Assembly (NCBI RefSeq): GCF_030272615.1
Contig: NC_081407.1
Span: 143,224,897 to 143,288,896, forward strand
Length of the DNA: 64,000 bases
From: Cryptomeria japonica
Taxonomy: Eukaryota > Streptophyta > Pinopsida > Cupressales > Cupressaceae
Reading direction: 5' to 3'
In this document: positions 35,720 to 47,705 of the stretch, piece by piece
Layout: each line of letters starts with the position of its first letter
Position numbering within the stretch: the first letter of the stretch is position 1
Translations under genes and position numbers: made by a program
Notes under the pieces: generated by a model
Databases searched by the model: none
The model's input: only the letters and a program-made list of their open reading frames with translations
What the model was told of the DNA's origin: nothing

Positions 35720-36924
35720 TGTTGAACACTCAACACAACTGAGAGAGGGGTGTTGAATCAATCTAGAACTTCAAAAACAATTATTAATCAACTTACTTAG
35801 AAATAGCATATAAACATCAAGCATCAACACATGAACAACATATTTAAATGGAAAACCTAAATAGGGAAAACCCATGATGACAATCTAACTCACAATACGA
35901 ATAATAATGTTTAAAATATTTTAGGCATACACCAAAGGAGAACTAGCACTTTAAGGACTTCTAGAACTAAGGCACACAATGTTGGGCAAGATACAAGGAG
36001 GATTTTCACCAATTGAATAACACTTCTTCAAGACAAGATACAAATTGTTGCCGAAGGACTCACTATCAATCGACAACGAATGAAATAGTTGAATTGAAAT
36101 TGAGAAGGATTCTCCTAATCATGAAATTACCCTTGAATAACTAAGTCAAGTGACCAGCATCATGGCAAACATTTTTTATATTCTCCATTGTCACAACACA
36201 CTATCTTGCAGAATATATCACCTTTAAAGCTCTTCTTAAACTGACTTTTGCATCACCAAAAACTCAAATCTTCTTGCATAATAATTCGCATACACTTCTC
36301 AAACAATTTACTTCACATCTACATACAATTCATCCATCCACAGATCTTACATATGAGATACAAAAACAAAAACCTAATTGAGAGACAACCAAAATAGAAT
36401 AAACAACATTACACAAAATAAGCTACCCAGACCTAAAATACTTAGATCGGTCCACTCTAGGAGAAAGAGAGAACCAAAACATATCACAATAAATCATTCC
36501 ACAAATGATCCAAGAATTCACACATGCTAACACATACTCCAAAGGGCATTACAAAGTGTAATGTGTAGAAATAATCAACTAGTCGGCCACATAACCACTT
36601 CCAGTGCAAAATACTCCATGCAAATCTCCACAAGCCAACGTGAGACCCAAATTAACATCTCAATACATATCCAGACCAAAAGAATATGATACATTAAACT
36701 GCAATGCAATTAGCAACATGTCTGAAGGGCACCAAAAGCATTCTAGACCACCTTGAATATGAGATGGCACAACCAACATCGAAAAAATATCTGCAACATA
36801 AAACATAATTTCGCAACAACCAAAAGTATATTTGAACCAACATCCATCTCGATAACCAAGATCTAACAAAGCTTATCTGGACCAACATCCATCTATTTAA
36901 CCAAGTTTGACATCAATGACAACA
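35720..36924 (-). repeat. Probable solo copia-type LTR
   Basis: On the minus strand it starts TGTTGTCATTGATGTCAAAC and ends AACACCCCTCTCTCAGTTGTG...GTTCAACA. That is the same style as the LTRs of C and D: GTCATTGATGTCAA near the start, ACCCCTCTC near the end. It carries the shared block GGGTTTTCCC...GGTTTTCCAT at about 35880-35850. No primer site follows and no purine tract precedes it, so it is a solo or truncated LTR. No clear target duplication was found. Confidence 0.65.
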
Positions 36925-36968
36925 ATGACATCCATACATGTGCAACAAGGGGCACTAGAGTTGGATGG

Positions 36969-37439
36969 TCAAGATGCTATATCATCATGTAAGACAAAAA
37001 GCTTGGATAAATGTGTATCATAATGCACAATAGTGTCAATCAAGATAGAAACTGCACCATGGAGATTTTGTACCTCCATACTCTCCTTGACGACTGCTCG
37101 AACAATCACATGATGAACGAGTTTTTGTGCGAGTGATCTTTGATGTTGACAAGTATCTACCCATCGAGCTCCAGGTCTATGTTGGGAAAAGCCTCCACCT
37201 CTACCTTGAAAATCCCTCATATCAAAATAATTGAGAATTTTATGAAGGATAAACTTGTAGTATATTATTTTGAGAAAATAGAACAACACCTCATAATTAT
37301 TACAAGGAGGTTGGTCAAATACCATCCACCACCTATCCCAAAAATTATTTCTTATAGCACAATGAATACACCAATGTATTGGCATCCTCTTTGAATTCAG
37401 AGGAAGAAGTTCATTGATTCTAGGATCTATAAAGATCAC
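36969..37439 (-). other. Open frame of 156 codons, unrecognised
   Basis: The longest open frame in this stretch. It contains AVVKESMEVQNLHGAVSILI near its C-terminal end and a Trp/Tyr-rich N-terminal half. I recognise no domain, and start context and codon use give no support. It follows the solo LTR directly and could be old element sequence or chance. Confidence 0.2.
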
Positions 37440-39340
37440 TCATATTTGTGCTTTGCTTATCTTTTTTTTTTCAATACATTTTATGACAATCCCATTGCAT
37501 AATATTGATAGCATGAATCTCTCTAAGTTTTCCATTGATTTATCTTATTAGTAAGTGTGTTAACATTCATTATTGTTTCTTCCAATGTTGAGGAAAGGGA
37601 TGGGTGATGTTGGTTTGATGTTGAACCCCTCAATTTTGAAACTAATTCAAAAAGCAACTTTGTTTTGTTCTAGATGCTCTAACAAATCTTCTTGTCAAGT
37701 TGTCCAAGGTTTGTTGGAGGGGTTTGATGGTTAGGCATCCTAGGGTTTTCCTTGGGAATTTCATCATTCAAATTTTTATTGGGGTTCACGGTTTACATGA
37801 GCGGCTATCAAATATTTTTTAAAAAATATGAAATTGATAAAAAAGCAATTCATTTTTTTAAATGCAAACAAATTTTAAAATCTAATAGACAAAGATAGAC
37901 AACTTATCTCTTCTACAATCCGGAATCGTGATGACAAGTTGTGTATCATCTAACCAGATTAAAATGTTTTGAAAAGTTTAGAGTGAGAATTTGACTAATC
38001 AAAATGTAGGGCGTGGGCATGAAGAAATGATGGTGTTTTTTTTACAATTTTACATAAGAAATACACGTGCATGTTATTCTTATTTAGAATAGAACACACA
38101 TGTTTCTCTTATTAAAAAAACATGATTTAGAATAACATGTATGTGGTATTTGAATTCATTCAAAACATGTACATGTTTTGCTCATTTTTAGCTTTGTTGG
38201 GGCATTTGGCCACATTTTTGTGCTCCATCTTGGTGCACATGCTCAAAGTGGTGGTCAATCATTTCTCAATTTCCATGTTACTACAAGTCTTAAGCATCTT
38301 AAGGGTTTTACATCTTATAAGTGCAATCACTTATTAACAAACTCACTTCAATGTATATGACAAAGAGGTAGCTAATATGTAGTAGATATTTGTAACTAAA
38401 TGTCTACTTGGTCATTTATAGATCTTGAATCCAAGACTCCTACATGAGAAATTATAACAACATTCTAAGCTATAGTTATTTTGACTAGATTTGCTCATGT
38501 GATTGTAATATAGATTTGATGAATGTTGCAAAATTCTAAGTCATTGCATTTGTAACGATTATTTCTATATTACATATATCCTCATATTTAAAGTTTGAAG
38601 ATGCATTATTAAGCATGTGTATAGTGGTTGATATAATATCTTTTTTGTTGTCTCCGTTCTTGTTTTTGTAAACTACAACTTTGTAACCCAATGTAACATT
38701 ACAAATGTGAAAATAATGATACTCCATTTACTTAAAATGAAAGGTAACAGTAACCAACAAAATAGGAGTAGGAAGTTAGCTGGTGTGCATTTCACGATTC
38801 AATCTTATTTGTAGAAAAACATCTCCAATGAGCTTCAAGAGTTGTTATCCTTAGAGAACCATGTCTTACATGTTTTCATTAGCTCAATAGAGGCTATATG
38901 TGCACTAGATTATTCCTTGGTGTAGTGATAAATTTTAAAATTTTGGTCCAACATTGGATACTATTGCAAGTTTATCTATTTGTCTATCTTTAGTTCTGAT
39001 TAAATGTAGCAAGAATACCTTTAAAAATACTCTCTTGAGTTTAGTCAAGCCCAAAGTGAAGGAGAGATTATCCACTCTTAATAACTAGCTTCTCATCACT
39101 CATTCATTGATGATGAGTTCATCCATCCATGCTTCAAGAATGATATTTCCCTAGCCTTTATCAATATACCTCTGTCGATTCTCTTTTTTCATGTTTGTCT
39201 TCTTCATATAAATAACTTTAGTTTTAAAGTATATTTAAGAATAATTGAATAATATTTTATTGTGAGGTTGAAGAAATTTGACACTTAACATTGATTCGTG
39301 CTGTCTATCAAGACATAGAATACACATTTGTCAAATTTAT
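37440..39340. other. No gene recognised; small inverted repeat and LTR-like phrase
   Basis: Mostly AT-rich. At 38070-38080 and 38129-38139 the 11-base arms CATGTTATTCT/AGAATAACATG pair around 48 bases. At 38200-38242 a phrase resembles 1370-1412. No coding signal. Confidence 0.5.
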
Positions 39341-39901
39341 TGACTATGCCATAAAAAATCACGTAGCTACCTACCGTCAGTGTTGATCTATCCCTTAGAA
39401 AGCTTGTTTAGACTGTTCCACCCAGGCCCACTCCACTTTCAATCTGATCCAGACAAAATCCCCATCAATAGCCAAATGGAAAGTCTGCTATATTTAAACT
39501 CAATTATTATTTTCTTGAACGTCATGTGAGTATGCATATCTATCTATCTATAAATACACAACGACGACTTTGACATGAAATATACGCATGATAGACCTTT
39601 GATGTATAACTTCATTTAAAAAACTTTAAGATGTCACATTATCTGAGCATATACGGCATTCCTGTAACTATAGTTATAATGAGAAGAAAACCTTGAAAGC
39701 AAAAGAACTGGTTGGAATGCACTGTGTGAATGAGGCGTTGCCAATTAGGTCAAATGGCTGAGCTTTTGTAGGGAGAAGATGGAGTAACTTATCTATATGG
39801 GCATTTATAGAATCAAAAGGGACACACTTTTTATCATGTCATTGTCATTCAAAAGTTGGCACACAAGAACAAATAAATTAGGCAAATTAGATTAAATGAG
39901 T
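39341..39901 (+). repeat. Dispersed ~1-kb repeat, copy 3 (left part)
   Basis: It shares the landmarks of copies 1 and 2 (GTGTTGATCTATCCCTT, TCTATAAATA with TATA at 39549-39556, GCACTGTGTGAATGAGGCGT, AATTAGGTCAAATGGCTGAGCTT, GGGCATTTATAGA), with an internal gap. It leads directly into the tandem array. Confidence 0.85.
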
Positions 39902-42640
39902 AACAAAATAAAGAGGATACAACTGTTTTGTATTAATATGGTGGCATGTAGTTGTTTTGTATTAATTATGAAAAGTTCTTTGTTTCAACGGTTTTTATGG
40001 TGGGGCGTGGGTTGGTCTCTCTCATATTGCAAATTTCAAACATTTTTGGAGCCTGTCACGATCTTATATGTTTAGATGATTTGAAAAAAATTGTTATCAT
40101 AAGTGTTTATCATTGTTTACTAATTAGATTGTGTGATTTTTTTTTTAAATCAACGTTTTCAATCACACTATATGAAAAGAAAGAAATGGGATACAATTGA
40201 GTTGTATTAATACTCTAACATGTAGTTGTTTTGTATTAAATGCGTAACAAATAAAGAGGATACAACTATTTTGTATTAATACTCTCACATGTTGTTGTTT
40301 TGTATTAATTATGAGAAAATTCTTGTTTCAACAACTTTTATAAATAAAGAGGATACAAAGTTGTTTTGTATTAATACTTTGGCATGCAGTTGTTTTGTAT
40401 TAATTATGAGAAAGTTCTCGCTTTGACAACTTTTATGGTAGGGCTTTTGTTGGCCCCTCTCATATCGAATTTGAAACACTTTCTCACGAACTTGTTACGA
40501 TCTTACACATTTAGATGATTGGAAAGAACTTGTTATCACATGTGTTTATCATTGTTTACTGATTAGATTGTGTGATAATTTTTGTAAATCAATGTTTTGG
40601 ACCACACAATGTGAAAAGAAAGAAAGAAAGAAATTGTTTTCTAGTTAGATTGTGTGGGAAATTTTGTACATCAATATTTTGGATCACACTATGTGAAAAG
40701 AAAGAAAAAGGATACAACAATTTTGAATTAATACTCTCATATGTAGTTGCTTTGTATTAATTGTTTAACAAATAAAGAGGATGCAATTATTTTGTATTAA
40801 TACTCCGACATATAGATGTTTTGTATTAATTATGAGAAAAATCTTGTTTCGACATCTTTTATAAATAAAGAGGATACAATTGTTTTGTATTAATACTTTG
40901 ACAGATAGTTGTTTTATATTAATTACGAGAAAATTCTTGTTTCAACAACTTTTGTGGTGGGAATTTAGTTGGTCACTCTCATATTGCAAATGAAACACTT
41001 TCTTTGGAACCTACCACAATCTTACATGTTTAGATATTCGAAAGAACTTCTAATCATGAGTGTTTATCATTTTTTTAAGATTAGAATGTGTGAGAATTTT
41101 GATAAATCAACGTTTTGGATTACACAATGTGAAAAGAAAGAAAGATGATACATCTATTTTGTATTAATACTCTAACATGTATTAAATGTGTAATAAATAA
41201 AGAGGATACAATTTTTTTGTATTAATACTTTGATATGTAGTTGTTTTGTATTAATTATGAGAAAATTCTTGTTTCAACAACATTTATAAATAAAGAGGAC
41301 ACAACTGTTTTGTATTAATATTCTGACGTGTAGTTGTTTTGTATTAATTAAGTAAAAATTCTTGTTTTGATAGCTTTTATAAATAAAGAGGATACAATTA
41401 TTTTGTATTAATACTCTGGCATGTAGTTGTTTTGTATTAATAATGAGAAAATACTTGTTTCGACGACTTTTATGGTGGGGCTTTGGTTGGTCCCTCTCAT
41501 TGCAAATTTGAAACGTTGTTTTAGGAACCTGTCACATCTTACACATTTAGATGATTGGAAAGAAATTGTTATCATGACTGTTTATCATTGTTTTTCGATT
41601 AGATTGTGTGATAATTTTTGTGATTCAACATTTTGGATCACACTATATGAAAAGAAAGAAAGAGGATACAATTGATTTGTATTAATTTACTCTAACATGT
41701 AGTTTTTTTATATTAAATGCATAACAAATAAGGAGGATACAAGTATTTTGTATTAATATTTTGACATGTAGTTGTTTTTTTATTAATTATCAGAAAATTT
41801 ATATTTCAACAACTTTTATAAATAAAGAGGATACAACTATTTTGTATTAATACTCTTGCATGTAGTTGTTCTGTATTAATTGTGAGAAAATTCTTGTTTC
41901 AACGACTGTTATGGTGGGGCTTTGGTTGGTCCCTCTCATATTGCAAATTTGAAACACTTTCTTAGGAACTTTTCATGATCTTACATGTTTAGATGATTGA
42001 AAAGAACTTGTTATCATGAGTTTTTATCATTGTTTTATGATTAGATTGTGTGAGAATTTTTGTAAATGAACATTTTGTGTCACACTATGTGAAAAGAAAG
42101 AAATTGCTTTATGATTAGATTTTATGGGATTTTTTTTTAAATTAACGTTTTGGATCACACTATGTGAAAAGAAAGAAAGAGTATATAATTGTTTTGTATC
42201 AATAATCTGATATGTAGTTGCTTGTATTAAACATAACAAATGAAGATGATATGTAGCTATTTTGTATTAATACTCTGACCTATAGTTGTTTTGTATTAAT
42301 TCTGAGAATATTTTTTGTTTCAACAACTTTTATAAATAAAGAGAATGCAATTGTTTTGTACTAATATTCTCACATGTAGTTGTTTTGTATTAATGATGAG
42401 AAAATTCTTGTTTCGATGGATTTTATGATCAGATTATGTGATAATTTAGAAATTATTTTTTGATTAGATTGTGTGATAATTTTTGTAAACCAACATTTTG
42501 TATCACACTATGTGAAAAGAAAGAAAGAAAGATTATTTTATGATTGGATTATGTGATAATTTAGAAATTATTTTTGATTAGATTGTGTGAGAATTTTTGT
42601 AGACCAACGTTTTGGATCACACTATGTAAAAAGAAAGAAA
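39902..42640 (+). repeat. Hierarchical tandem array (short ~94-base and long ~340-base units)
   Basis: The phrase AATAAAGAGGATACAA recurs near 39906, 40247, 40343, 40767, 40861, 41197, 41288, 41382, 41725, 41818, (42237) and 42335. Spacing alternates between about 94 and about 340, or about 420 when an extra ~75-base piece (GATTAGATTGTGTG...CACTATGTGAAAAGAAAG) is duplicated. Short units hold GTTGTTTTGTATTAATTATGAGAAAATTCTTG. Long units add GGTTGGTCCCTCTCATATTGCAAATTTGAAACAC. Copies 1 and 2 of the dispersed repeat hold only one such unit, so the array is a local expansion. Confidence 0.93.
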
Positions 42641-42781
42641 GAAAGAAATAATATTTTATTAGGAGGCACCTAACTATGCTACATATGAGGCATGCATACC
42701 TTACCCCAATGGGATTTGAGCTTATGACCTATTTTCCAAGAGCACAAGTTCTCAACACTAGGCCAACTCAATCTATGATAA
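42640..42781 (-). mobile_element. tRNA-derived SINE (Au-like)
   Basis: On the minus strand, TGGCCTAGTGT (42765-42755) matches the RNA polymerase III A box (TGGCNNAGTGG), and GCTCAAATCCC (42721-42711) matches the B box (GGTTCRAATCC). The spacing is about 33 bases, as in tRNA-derived SINEs. The body continues GGGGTAAGGTATGCATGCC, like the GGGTAAGG segment of plant Au SINEs, and ends in AATAAAATATTATTTCTTTC. It is not a tRNA gene: no acceptor stem can be formed. It separates the array from the tail of repeat copy 3. Confidence 0.72.
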
Positions 42782-42784
42782 CAC

Positions 42785-42880
42785 CACAAGATTATAGAAA
42801 TATAAAAAAGAAAAATTATTAGTGAGTTTTTAAAAAAAATTTATCAATCAAAATGTATAACTAAAAAAAATGAGTGAGTA
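42785..42880 (+). repeat. Tail of dispersed repeat copy 3
   Basis: ATTATTAGTGA, ATCAATCA-AATGTATAA and AAAATGAGTGA match the end of copy 1 (about 20380-20450), showing that array and SINE are both inside copy 3. Confidence 0.7.
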
Positions 42881-43080
42881 TGTTATATTCAGGTCTCTCC
42901 GTTAGGGAAAACTTTAAGAAACCCCCCCCTTGGACAAGGTATAAAATCCTGGCGAAAGCTGTATAATTCCTGAGGAGATTTTTAATTTTACTGATGAATT
43001 TTTGCGATTTACGGAGAAAAAATAATAATCACCATTGGCGAATTAGCTGTGATCACTCAAAGTTTGTGAAAAATCCTCGC

Positions 43081-43345
43081 GAATTGTAATGTTTTTAAAA
43101 CCAAAAAAATATTTGCATGGGCGAATTGTAATGTTTTTAAAACCAGAAAAATATTTGCATTGGCGATTTCAACTTATTTTCAAACCATTAAAAAAAATAT
43201 TGGCGATTTCAACCTATTTTCAAACCATTAAAAAAAATATTGGCGATTTCAACCTATTTTCAAACCATCAAAATAAAATATTGATGATTTCAAGCTATTT
43301 TCAAACTATAAAAAAAATATATTGGTGATTTCAAGATATTAAGTC
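43081..43345 (+). repeat. Short tandem repeats of 42 and 40-41 bases
   Basis: Two units of GAATTGTAATGTTTTTAAAA... (42 bases) are followed by about five units of TTGGCGATTTCAACCTATTT... (40-41 bases), decaying to the right. The sequences between repeats are not distinct spacers, and there is no CRISPR in a plant nucleus. Confidence 0.9.
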
Positions 43346-43369
43346 ATTAAAACACGTGGCACATAGTCG

Positions 43370-44110
43370 TCAACTCTCTGCCTGAAAGACTGCCCATTAG
43401 AAAATCTCGCGACCTAGCAACAAGCTCTTATGACTCTATCTCTAACTCACAAGCTAAATATGCTAAGCCTTCATAACCTTGAGATCTAGAGACTGAGGGA
43501 AATTGAACTACCACTCGCCAATTCTCGACCACAAAATGTTAAGTCCTCGTCACCGCAATGACTTGGAGATAGTGGTAACTTTAACCCTTATCGCGTACTC
43601 GCCAACATAAAACTATTTATCTCTTAACCGCTAGCACTTCACTCGCAAGCTCGCAGCTTGATCAGGTCTTCAGACATTTAACTTCACGAGATAGCGAATA
43701 ACCATAAAACTTAACCACAAATTGTCTAGTAGCTAGCTCGCGACCTAAAAATGCTAACATTAAACAAACATGAGAGCTAGCGACAATTGTATGAAATGAG
43801 TTACTCGCTTACTCTCGTGGCTATAATGTATGACATCAGACCAACTTGAGACCTCGCGACCAAAGCAATTTCATTAACAATCTCCAACTCGGTAACATAA
43901 AACGCTAACACCCAAAAATCTAGAGACCTTGCGATGTAAACCCAAACCAACTTGTTGCCAGCTCGCAACTTGATCACGTCTTCATACATTTGACCTTGCG
44001 AGCTGGTGATAACCATAAAACTTAACCACAAACTATCTGGCTGCTAGCTCACAACCTAAAAATGCTAACATTAAACAAACATGAGAGCTAGTGACAACTG
44101 TGGTGGCAAG
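43370..44110. repeat. TCGC/GCGA motif-rich block, left copy
   Basis: Dozens of TCGC, GCGA, CTCGCGACC and GAGCTAGCGACAA motifs. Inside, 43648-43790 is repeated at 43960-44101 (offset about 312). A stretch at about 43800-43945 recurs in the same orientation at 57620-57780. No coding signal. It is likely the LTR (U3) or subterminal region of element E or of another element. Confidence 0.8.
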
Positions 44111-44499
44111 CTAATATGTACGAGGAATTTTGAAGGCTTGGATGCCGACTCATTCCTGAGGGACTAGTTTGAAGGTTTCTCCTAAGTCGAGGTTGATTAG
44201 ACAAGCGAGGATGACAGTTTCAGAGGCATAAAAGGATTGGACAACTTTCGAGTTAGAGATGGGAGATCACGGATTTCTCTGAGAAATCAGAGCTCAGGTT
44301 GCTTGTTGTCAGGGATTCTAAAGAAGAATTTGTCCAATCAAGGAGGTATAAAATCAGAACAAAATCGTTCACAATAGATGAGCCTTAGCAGGATGGAGTG
44401 GATTTGATAGGCATGACTTCTAGAGTCTACAGTCATGTTGAAAAACACCAAAATGATGATTTTTCACGTGAATGAGCATCACCAAATGAAGTGTTAAAA

Positions 44500-45250
44500 C
44501 CTTATAAATACAATAGAGTAGTGACTTAATTGGTAGAAGAGAAAAGAGACCTTTTTCATTTTCTTAGATGATGTTTGAGTAGGATCGTGCATGGAGTTGT
44601 TGCGTGCTCTGTGATACCAGATGGGTATTTTTTGTTTTCTCCTATGTGAGTTTGTTTATTGTCAGAGGGGCTATGAAAGTGAGAAGGATTTCCAGAGGAG
44701 GTGTGAAAGCCTTTTCTTATCAAGAAAGGCCAAGCATGGCACATCCTCTTCTTCTACTCTACCACAGGATGGTAGGGGGTTTGAATCTAAGGAGCCCGCA
44801 AAGGAATGAAAGAAGGATTTGTTTGGGTGGGGAGTGGCAGAAAGTCATCTTTGTGATGACATGGAAGCTGCAACTCCTCCCCAACATATTACATTTACCC
44901 TAAAGCTCCTCTTTCCACTTTCCCTGATCGTGGGCATGAAGGCTCAAGCTCCTCTTTCCATTTTCTCTGTTCCTGGGCATGAAGGCTTCCTCCTCTATTT
45001 GGAAATAATCTGTTGAACATAACATAACATCTCATATTCCATCTGAAGGCATCAGGGTGATAATGGCATGGCTCAAGCAGTTTTGCAAGTTGTATAGTCA
45101 TTGCGGTTCCTTTTCTAGTTCCAGTAGTGATTATAGACTCTAGGTGAAGGGAGCAAGTTGTATAGTCATTTATAGAGAAAATTAAAAACATTTAGTGTCA
45201 AGCTTTGTGCAGGTTCTTGAAGGAGTTATATATAAATTTATTTTGTGACG
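44500..45250 (+). other. Possible captured or decayed gene fragment, unrecognised
   Basis: A TATA-like CTTATAAATACAATAG lies at about 44500. Downstream, two overlapping plus frames look protein-like, for example ESEKDFQRRCESLFLSRKAK (about 44660-44720) and DMEAATPPQHITF (44857-44895). A 46-48-base tandem duplication (AAGCTCCTCTTTCCA...GGGCATGAAGGCT) lies at about 44900-44990. TTTGTGCAGGTTCTTG near 45207 resembles a splice acceptor. I could not match it to any family. Confidence 0.25.
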
Positions 45251-46288
45251 GTTGATGGAAGTAGTAATTTTATTCAATAGAAGATAAATTCTAATCTATT
45301 TCTCTTCGGTGTATAATTCTCTCTCTATCAAATGATCAAAATCATGAGTTTTAAATTTTTTCATTTGTTGCATTGTTATGGTGTATGTAATTTTTCATTT
45401 AATGCTTCTTATTATGCCCAGGAATGCAAAATTTCTATTAGTCTGGAATCATATTAAGGATTCACCTCATTGTAATTGGTGGGCGGATTATAGGTATGAG
45501 TAAATGCCAAGTTTATGGAGGAGGGAAAACATGTACATGATAGTCATAGAATACCTCCATATATATTACATAAACATCCATAGCATATAAAATCATAAGA
45601 GTATTAAGAATGAAAGTATCAAACACCACAATAGATAGGAATACAACATAATTAGTAAAACATGCATGCAACTCAATTAAAGGGAATATCTTTTGAGGAT
45701 CCAATTCCATGATAGATGTTATAGACAAATCACAATTTCATAATCAAAGGCAAACAAGAAAATATATTCACCCACAATGTATCAACTATTATAATTGGAA
45801 GGTCACTTCACCAAGTCAACATCAAGACAACATACCAATTCCTTATCCTAGGGCATAGAGTCACTTACAATTCAAAGACAACCTAATAATAAACTTCAAT
45901 AAGATTCATTTGCAGATAAATAAGAATGAATATGCCTTTACATACACAACCCAGATTCATACGTAAACTGAAAAACCCTTGAACATTCAATTCACAGTGA
46001 AAACATAAATTCAACACAAAGACAATTATGTGAAGATCTCAAATTGCAAATGATATTGATATTATATTCATAAAGATATCAAAAAGTAAATTCAAAATGT
46101 GATTCAGCTATGCACTTATCAAATTCTTGAATAGTTGAACTATTATAACCAAATCAGAGTTTTCAACATCAATAAAAGTGGCCAACTGGCCATCCCTCTC
46201 TACTGATCAAAAAAGAAAAAGTGGCCATCCCTCTCAAATTAATCTTGGAATCCTTTTATAAGATGAGGATTCAACAAGCTTAGAATTA
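45251..46288. other. No gene recognised
   Basis: AT-rich; probably the 3' untranslated interior of element E (minus strand), because it follows the end of that ORF. It has a small duplication, GTGGCCA...TCCCTCTC, at about 46180-46230. Confidence 0.45.
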
Positions 46289-46644
46289 CTATGAGGAATC
46301 TTGGGTAGCGACCTGACATTTCTTCTTTTGCTTTAGCATGGCTTGCCACCTGTCCACCTCTTTGTCTGTTGGCCAACTAAATGCCTTTACCTCTTCCAAC
46401 TTTGCAACTGAATCTGTTCATCTGGCATCTGTAATAGCCCTGGCCTCAACAACAAACTTTGCATGGTCAATCTCAACCTTGAACAATGAATCAAGCTTAT
46501 CATTAAGGAAATCAACATCAACTTGTTCATATATATGCTTGATTATTTCTTCTTGCTCCAGAGTCAAATCAAATTCGCTGGTCCAATCAGAAACTGATTT
46601 CAAATCTCCATTACTACCATAAATTGAAGGCACCAATTTACTAT
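46289..46644 (-). pseudogene. Element E ORF, C-terminal part (separated by element D)
   Basis: Minus-strand reading in the same register as 53312-53627 once element D and one target copy are removed. It contains SNGDLKSVSDWTSEFDLTLE and IIKHIYEQVDVDFLNDKL, then KAFSWPTDKEVDRWQAMLKQ, ending at the TAG at 46289-46291. One in-frame stop lies near 46418. It is charged, helical and unrecognised. Confidence 0.7.
46640..46644. repeat. Target-site duplication ACTAT of element D (left)
   Basis: ACTAT at 46640-46644 is repeated exactly at 53307-53311, directly outside the LTRs. Confidence 0.93.
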
Positions 46645-47703
46645 TGTTGGTATTTTGGTATGGTTTTGTCATTGATGTCAACACCTACTAAACCTTATCA
46701 ACTTTGGCACTTTGGAGAATCAACAACATTCATCGACAAGCAAATGACTTATGTACAGTCACCAGTATCTGGTACACTAGCAAGATATAATGATCACTGG
46801 CACTTGGAATGGCATGGAAAACACTTGGTTATGTTGAAGACATCGTTTGGACACTTTGTCTTGGAAAATCATTTATTAACATATTCGTATTTGCATATTT
46901 TTTGTTACCGGCAAATAGGTCCAGGTTATACAACAGTAGGTTTATCTTTTCCAGATCAGTATGGCATGCTATGGAGATGACTTATTATTGTTGTAAAAGC
47001 ATTAAGCCAACATGTTGAATCGATCATTGGATCGGGCATTATTTTATTTGTAAATTGATTTTATTGTAATATCTCTTAGAGCTGACCTACTAAAATTGGT
47101 CCTAGGTTATGATATAAATGTAAGATCTTATTTGTAAGATCGAATGTGGAATGCAAAGAAGAATTGTGTGAAGGTATATGCGAGATTAAGAAGAGCTATA
47201 CACACAGACATCATTTGAAGGTGAAGCAAGGTTTTTGTGAAAGTATATCAGAACTACACCGGTACTGAATCTAGCATATGAAGATGCTATTTTGAGTAGT
47301 ACATCCTTATTGGATTTAACCATCCAATTGTAGTCAATGTGACTCCTATTTTGTGTTTGAGTAGTGAGTTCTAGATGCTTGGCCTTTCTGCATGTGCAGA
47401 CCCCATTTGTATACACTTACTATCTGCAGTAGTATCATCTGATTGTGGGTAAGGTTTCCCACCATGGTCTTTCCCCTTACAGGGTTTCCATGTACAAATA
47501 TTGGTGTAAAGTGTTGTGGATGACTAAGTCTTTTTGTTTCATGCATTAATCTTTACCGATAATTCAATTATCTGATAAAACTGTCCACCGGTATAAAAGA
47601 CTGGTTCACCGGTATTAAGCAGTAAGTTGGTTAAGTTGTTTTTGTTTTGAATTTATTTGACAATTGATTCACCCCCCCTCTCTGTTGTCTTTGGGACCTA
47701 ACA
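46645..47703 (+). repeat. Element D 5' LTR
   Basis: It starts TGTTGGTATTTTGG and ends GGGACCTAACA. It contains the block TTTCCCACCATGGTCTTTCC...GGGTTTCCATGTA (47454-47494) shared with C and the solo LTR, and a TTCACCCCCCCTCTC end. Short open frames here are mirrored in the 3' LTR and are not genes. Confidence 0.95.
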
Positions 47704-47705
47704 AT

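Noticed and set aside
36660-36888. Minus-strand frames within the solo LTR
   Set aside because: Cys/Tyr/Trp-rich chance translations of a T/G-rich LTR, overlapping in two frames.
35720-36924. Full-length element instead of solo LTR
   Set aside because: No primer site, purine tract or second LTR could be found on either side within the window.
42711-42765. A tRNA gene on the minus strand
   Set aside because: A and B boxes are present but no acceptor or anticodon stem can be formed; it is better explained as a SINE head.
43158-43345. Regular short repeats that might suggest a CRISPR array
   Set aside because: Units abut without unique spacers and decay gradually, in plant nuclear DNA; this is a minisatellite.
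43801-44031. Minus-strand 76-codon frame
   Set aside because: Lies in the TCGC/GCGA repeat block; the same sequence elsewhere (57620-57780) does not keep it open.
46624-47546. Open frames within the element D LTR (and matching ones at 52411-53148)
   Set aside because: LTR sequence with promoter and processing signals; the frames are not extended into any gag or pol and differ in breaks between the two LTRs.
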